This document shows positions 5,503 through 6,515 of a DNA stretch of 6,515 bases, piece after piece (position 1 is the stretch's first letter; every line of letters starts with the position of its first letter). The translations under genes were made by a program, and so were the position numbers. Source of the DNA: DASVBJ01 sp036375895 (GTDB lineage Bacteria; Actinomycetota; Actinomycetes; JACCUZ01); NCBI GenBank assembly GCA_036375895.1, contig DASVBJ010000394.1, positions 1-6,515 of the forward strand, given 5' to 3'. The notes below the pieces were generated by a model, which did not search any database, was not told the origin of the DNA, and worked only from the letters and a program-made list of their open reading frames with translations.

Positions 5503-6495
5503 ATGACCGTCCCGGGAGCGAGACCGCTCGCGCGCTTCACGGACGAGGAGCTGCAGGTCATGCTGCGGTCCGCCGGCCGCGCGCCCTCGGTGCACAACAC
5601 CCAGCCGTGGGAGTTCGTGGTCAGCCGGACGCGCATCGACCTGTACGCCGACCCGCGTCGCCAGCTGCGGCGGGCGGACCCCACCGGCCGGTCGCTGCTG
5701 GTCTCCTGCGGTGCGGCACTGTTCAACCTCCGGGTCGCGGCCGAGCAGCTGGGCTTCCGGCCACGGGTGAGGCGGCTGCCCGACCGGGACGCGCCGACGC
5801 TCGTGGCATCGCTGGCGTTCGACCACCGCCTGCACGACCCCGGCGACCTCGCCGAGCTGTACCCGGCTGTCGAGCTGCGGCGGACCAACCGGCTGCCGTT
5901 CGAGGAGCGGCCGGTCGAGGACGCCCTGGTCTCGCGCCTCTGCCACGAGGCCGCGCTGGAGAACGCGATGCTGCGCGTCTACAGCGACCCGGACGAGGTG
6001 CTGCGGCTGGTCAAGCTCGTCCACGACGCGGACTCCCGGATGCACGCCGACCCCGCGGTGACTGCGGAGCGGGCCGGCTGGATCCACCGTGGCGGCCGGG
6101 ACGACGGCATCCCGGCGAGCGCGCTGGGCCCGCGGCCCGAGCAGGTGCACATGCCGTTCCGCGACCTCGCGGCCGGGCCGGACCCCGGACGCGAGAACGC
6201 ACGGTTCGAGCGGACCCCGACGATCGCCGTGCTGTCGACCCGTCACGACACCGTGACCGACTGGGTGCGAGCGGGCGAGGCGCTCGAGCGCGTCCTGCTC
6301 GCGGCCACGACCGCCGGGCTGTCGGCGTCGTTCGTGAACCAGCCGCTGGAGATCGAAGAGCTGCGCTGGCTCGTCCGCTCGCCGATGACCGGCATCGGCC
6401 ACCCGCAGATGGTCATGCGGGTGGGCTACGGCCGGCCGGTCCCGCCGACCCCGCGGCGGCCGCTCGAGGACCTGTTCCGCGTCCACCCCGACTGA
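5503..6495 (+). CDS. Acg-family nitroreductase-like protein (330 aa)
   Basis: A member of the Acg family of nitroreductase-fold flavoproteins (M. tuberculosis Rv2032/Acg, Rv3127, Rv3131), a diverged duplicated fold of about 330 aa, matching this length. In M. tuberculosis these are dormancy-regulon genes. Acg binds FMN but is not known to reduce typical nitro substrates, so an FMN-storage or redox role is possible. Visible signatures are LRSAGRAPSVHNTQPWEF (21-38), RRTNRLPFEERPV (126-138), AGEALERVLLAATTAGLS (257-274) and the C-terminal PQMVMRVGYG (301-310). No signal peptide or membrane segment is seen, so it should be cytoplasmic. It has a strong ribosome binding site and is divergent from pirin, with a DosR-like box between them. 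The reading frame is intact, stopping 20 bases before the window edge; its downstream neighbours are not visible. Confidence 0.9.
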   Translation: MTVPGARPLARFTDEELQVMLRSAGRAPSVHNTQPWEFVVSRTRIDLYADPRRQLRRADPTGRSLLVSCGAALFNLRVAAEQLGFRPRVRRLPDRDAPTLVASLAFDHRLHDPGDLAELYPAVELRRTNRLPFEERPVEDALVSRLCHEAALENAMLRVYSDPDEVLRLVKLVHDADSRMHADPAVTAERAGWIHRGGRDDGIPASALGPRPEQVHMPFRDLAAGPDPGRENARFERTPTIAVLSTRHDTVTDWVRAGEALERVLLAATTAGLSASFVNQPLEIEELRWLVRSPMTGIGHPQMVMRVGYGRPVPPTPRRPLEDLFRVHPD

Positions 6496-6515
6496 CGACT
6501 CCTCGAGCACCCACC

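Noticed and set aside
5239..6510. 423-codon minus-strand frame antisense to the nitroreductase
   Set aside because: It is a typical shadow frame of a high-GC gene, rich in Arg, His, Gln and Val, with no recognisable motif; the plus strand encodes a clear family member.

Overview
The window is very GC-rich, with G or C at nearly every third codon position, strong AGGAGG-type ribosome binding sites and occasional GTG starts. This fits a high-GC actinobacterium (Actinomycetota). The protein families (actinobacterial-type GlmS, pirin, AllB, Acg-family nitroreductase) agree. Genus cannot be fixed from the sequence alone.

Layout, left to right. Positions 1-30 hold a perfect stem-loop that probably ends transcription of a gene to the left. 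A small conserved-looking hypothetical gene (53-346, +) follows, then glmS (422-2239, +), the glucosamine-6-phosphate synthase that starts amino-sugar and peptidoglycan precursor synthesis. The 75-bp spacer between them has an unusual run of C tracts. A 152-bp gap leads to a small single-domain cupin gene (2392-2763, +). A 229-bp convergent gap (2764-2992) carries a strong hairpin just after the allB stop and a candidate 41-codon minus-strand small gene (2745-2870). Next come two minus-strand genes read as a pair: a pirin gene (4386-5360) followed 55 bp downstream by allB-type allantoinase (2993-4330). A 142-bp divergent intergenic region separates pirin from a plus-strand Acg-family nitroreductase (5503-6495). 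No gene-free stretch exceeds 300 bases.

How they fit together. GlmS is housekeeping. Allantoinase opens the allantoin ring in purine-nitrogen salvage but has no recognisable purine-catabolism partner here; its only operon-like neighbour is a pirin. The most informative signal is upstream of the nitroreductase: a sequence resembling the DosR/DevR dormancy-regulon box sits in front of a gene of the family (Acg/Rv2032, Rv3127, Rv3131) that DosR controls in Mycobacterium tuberculosis. This suggests a hypoxia/redox-responsive gene, possibly with pirin sharing the same control region. I see no mobile element, CRISPR array, tRNA or rRNA. No clearly new multi-gene system is evident; the best novelty candidates are the small minus-strand ORF, the DosR-like control region and the pirin-allB pairing.
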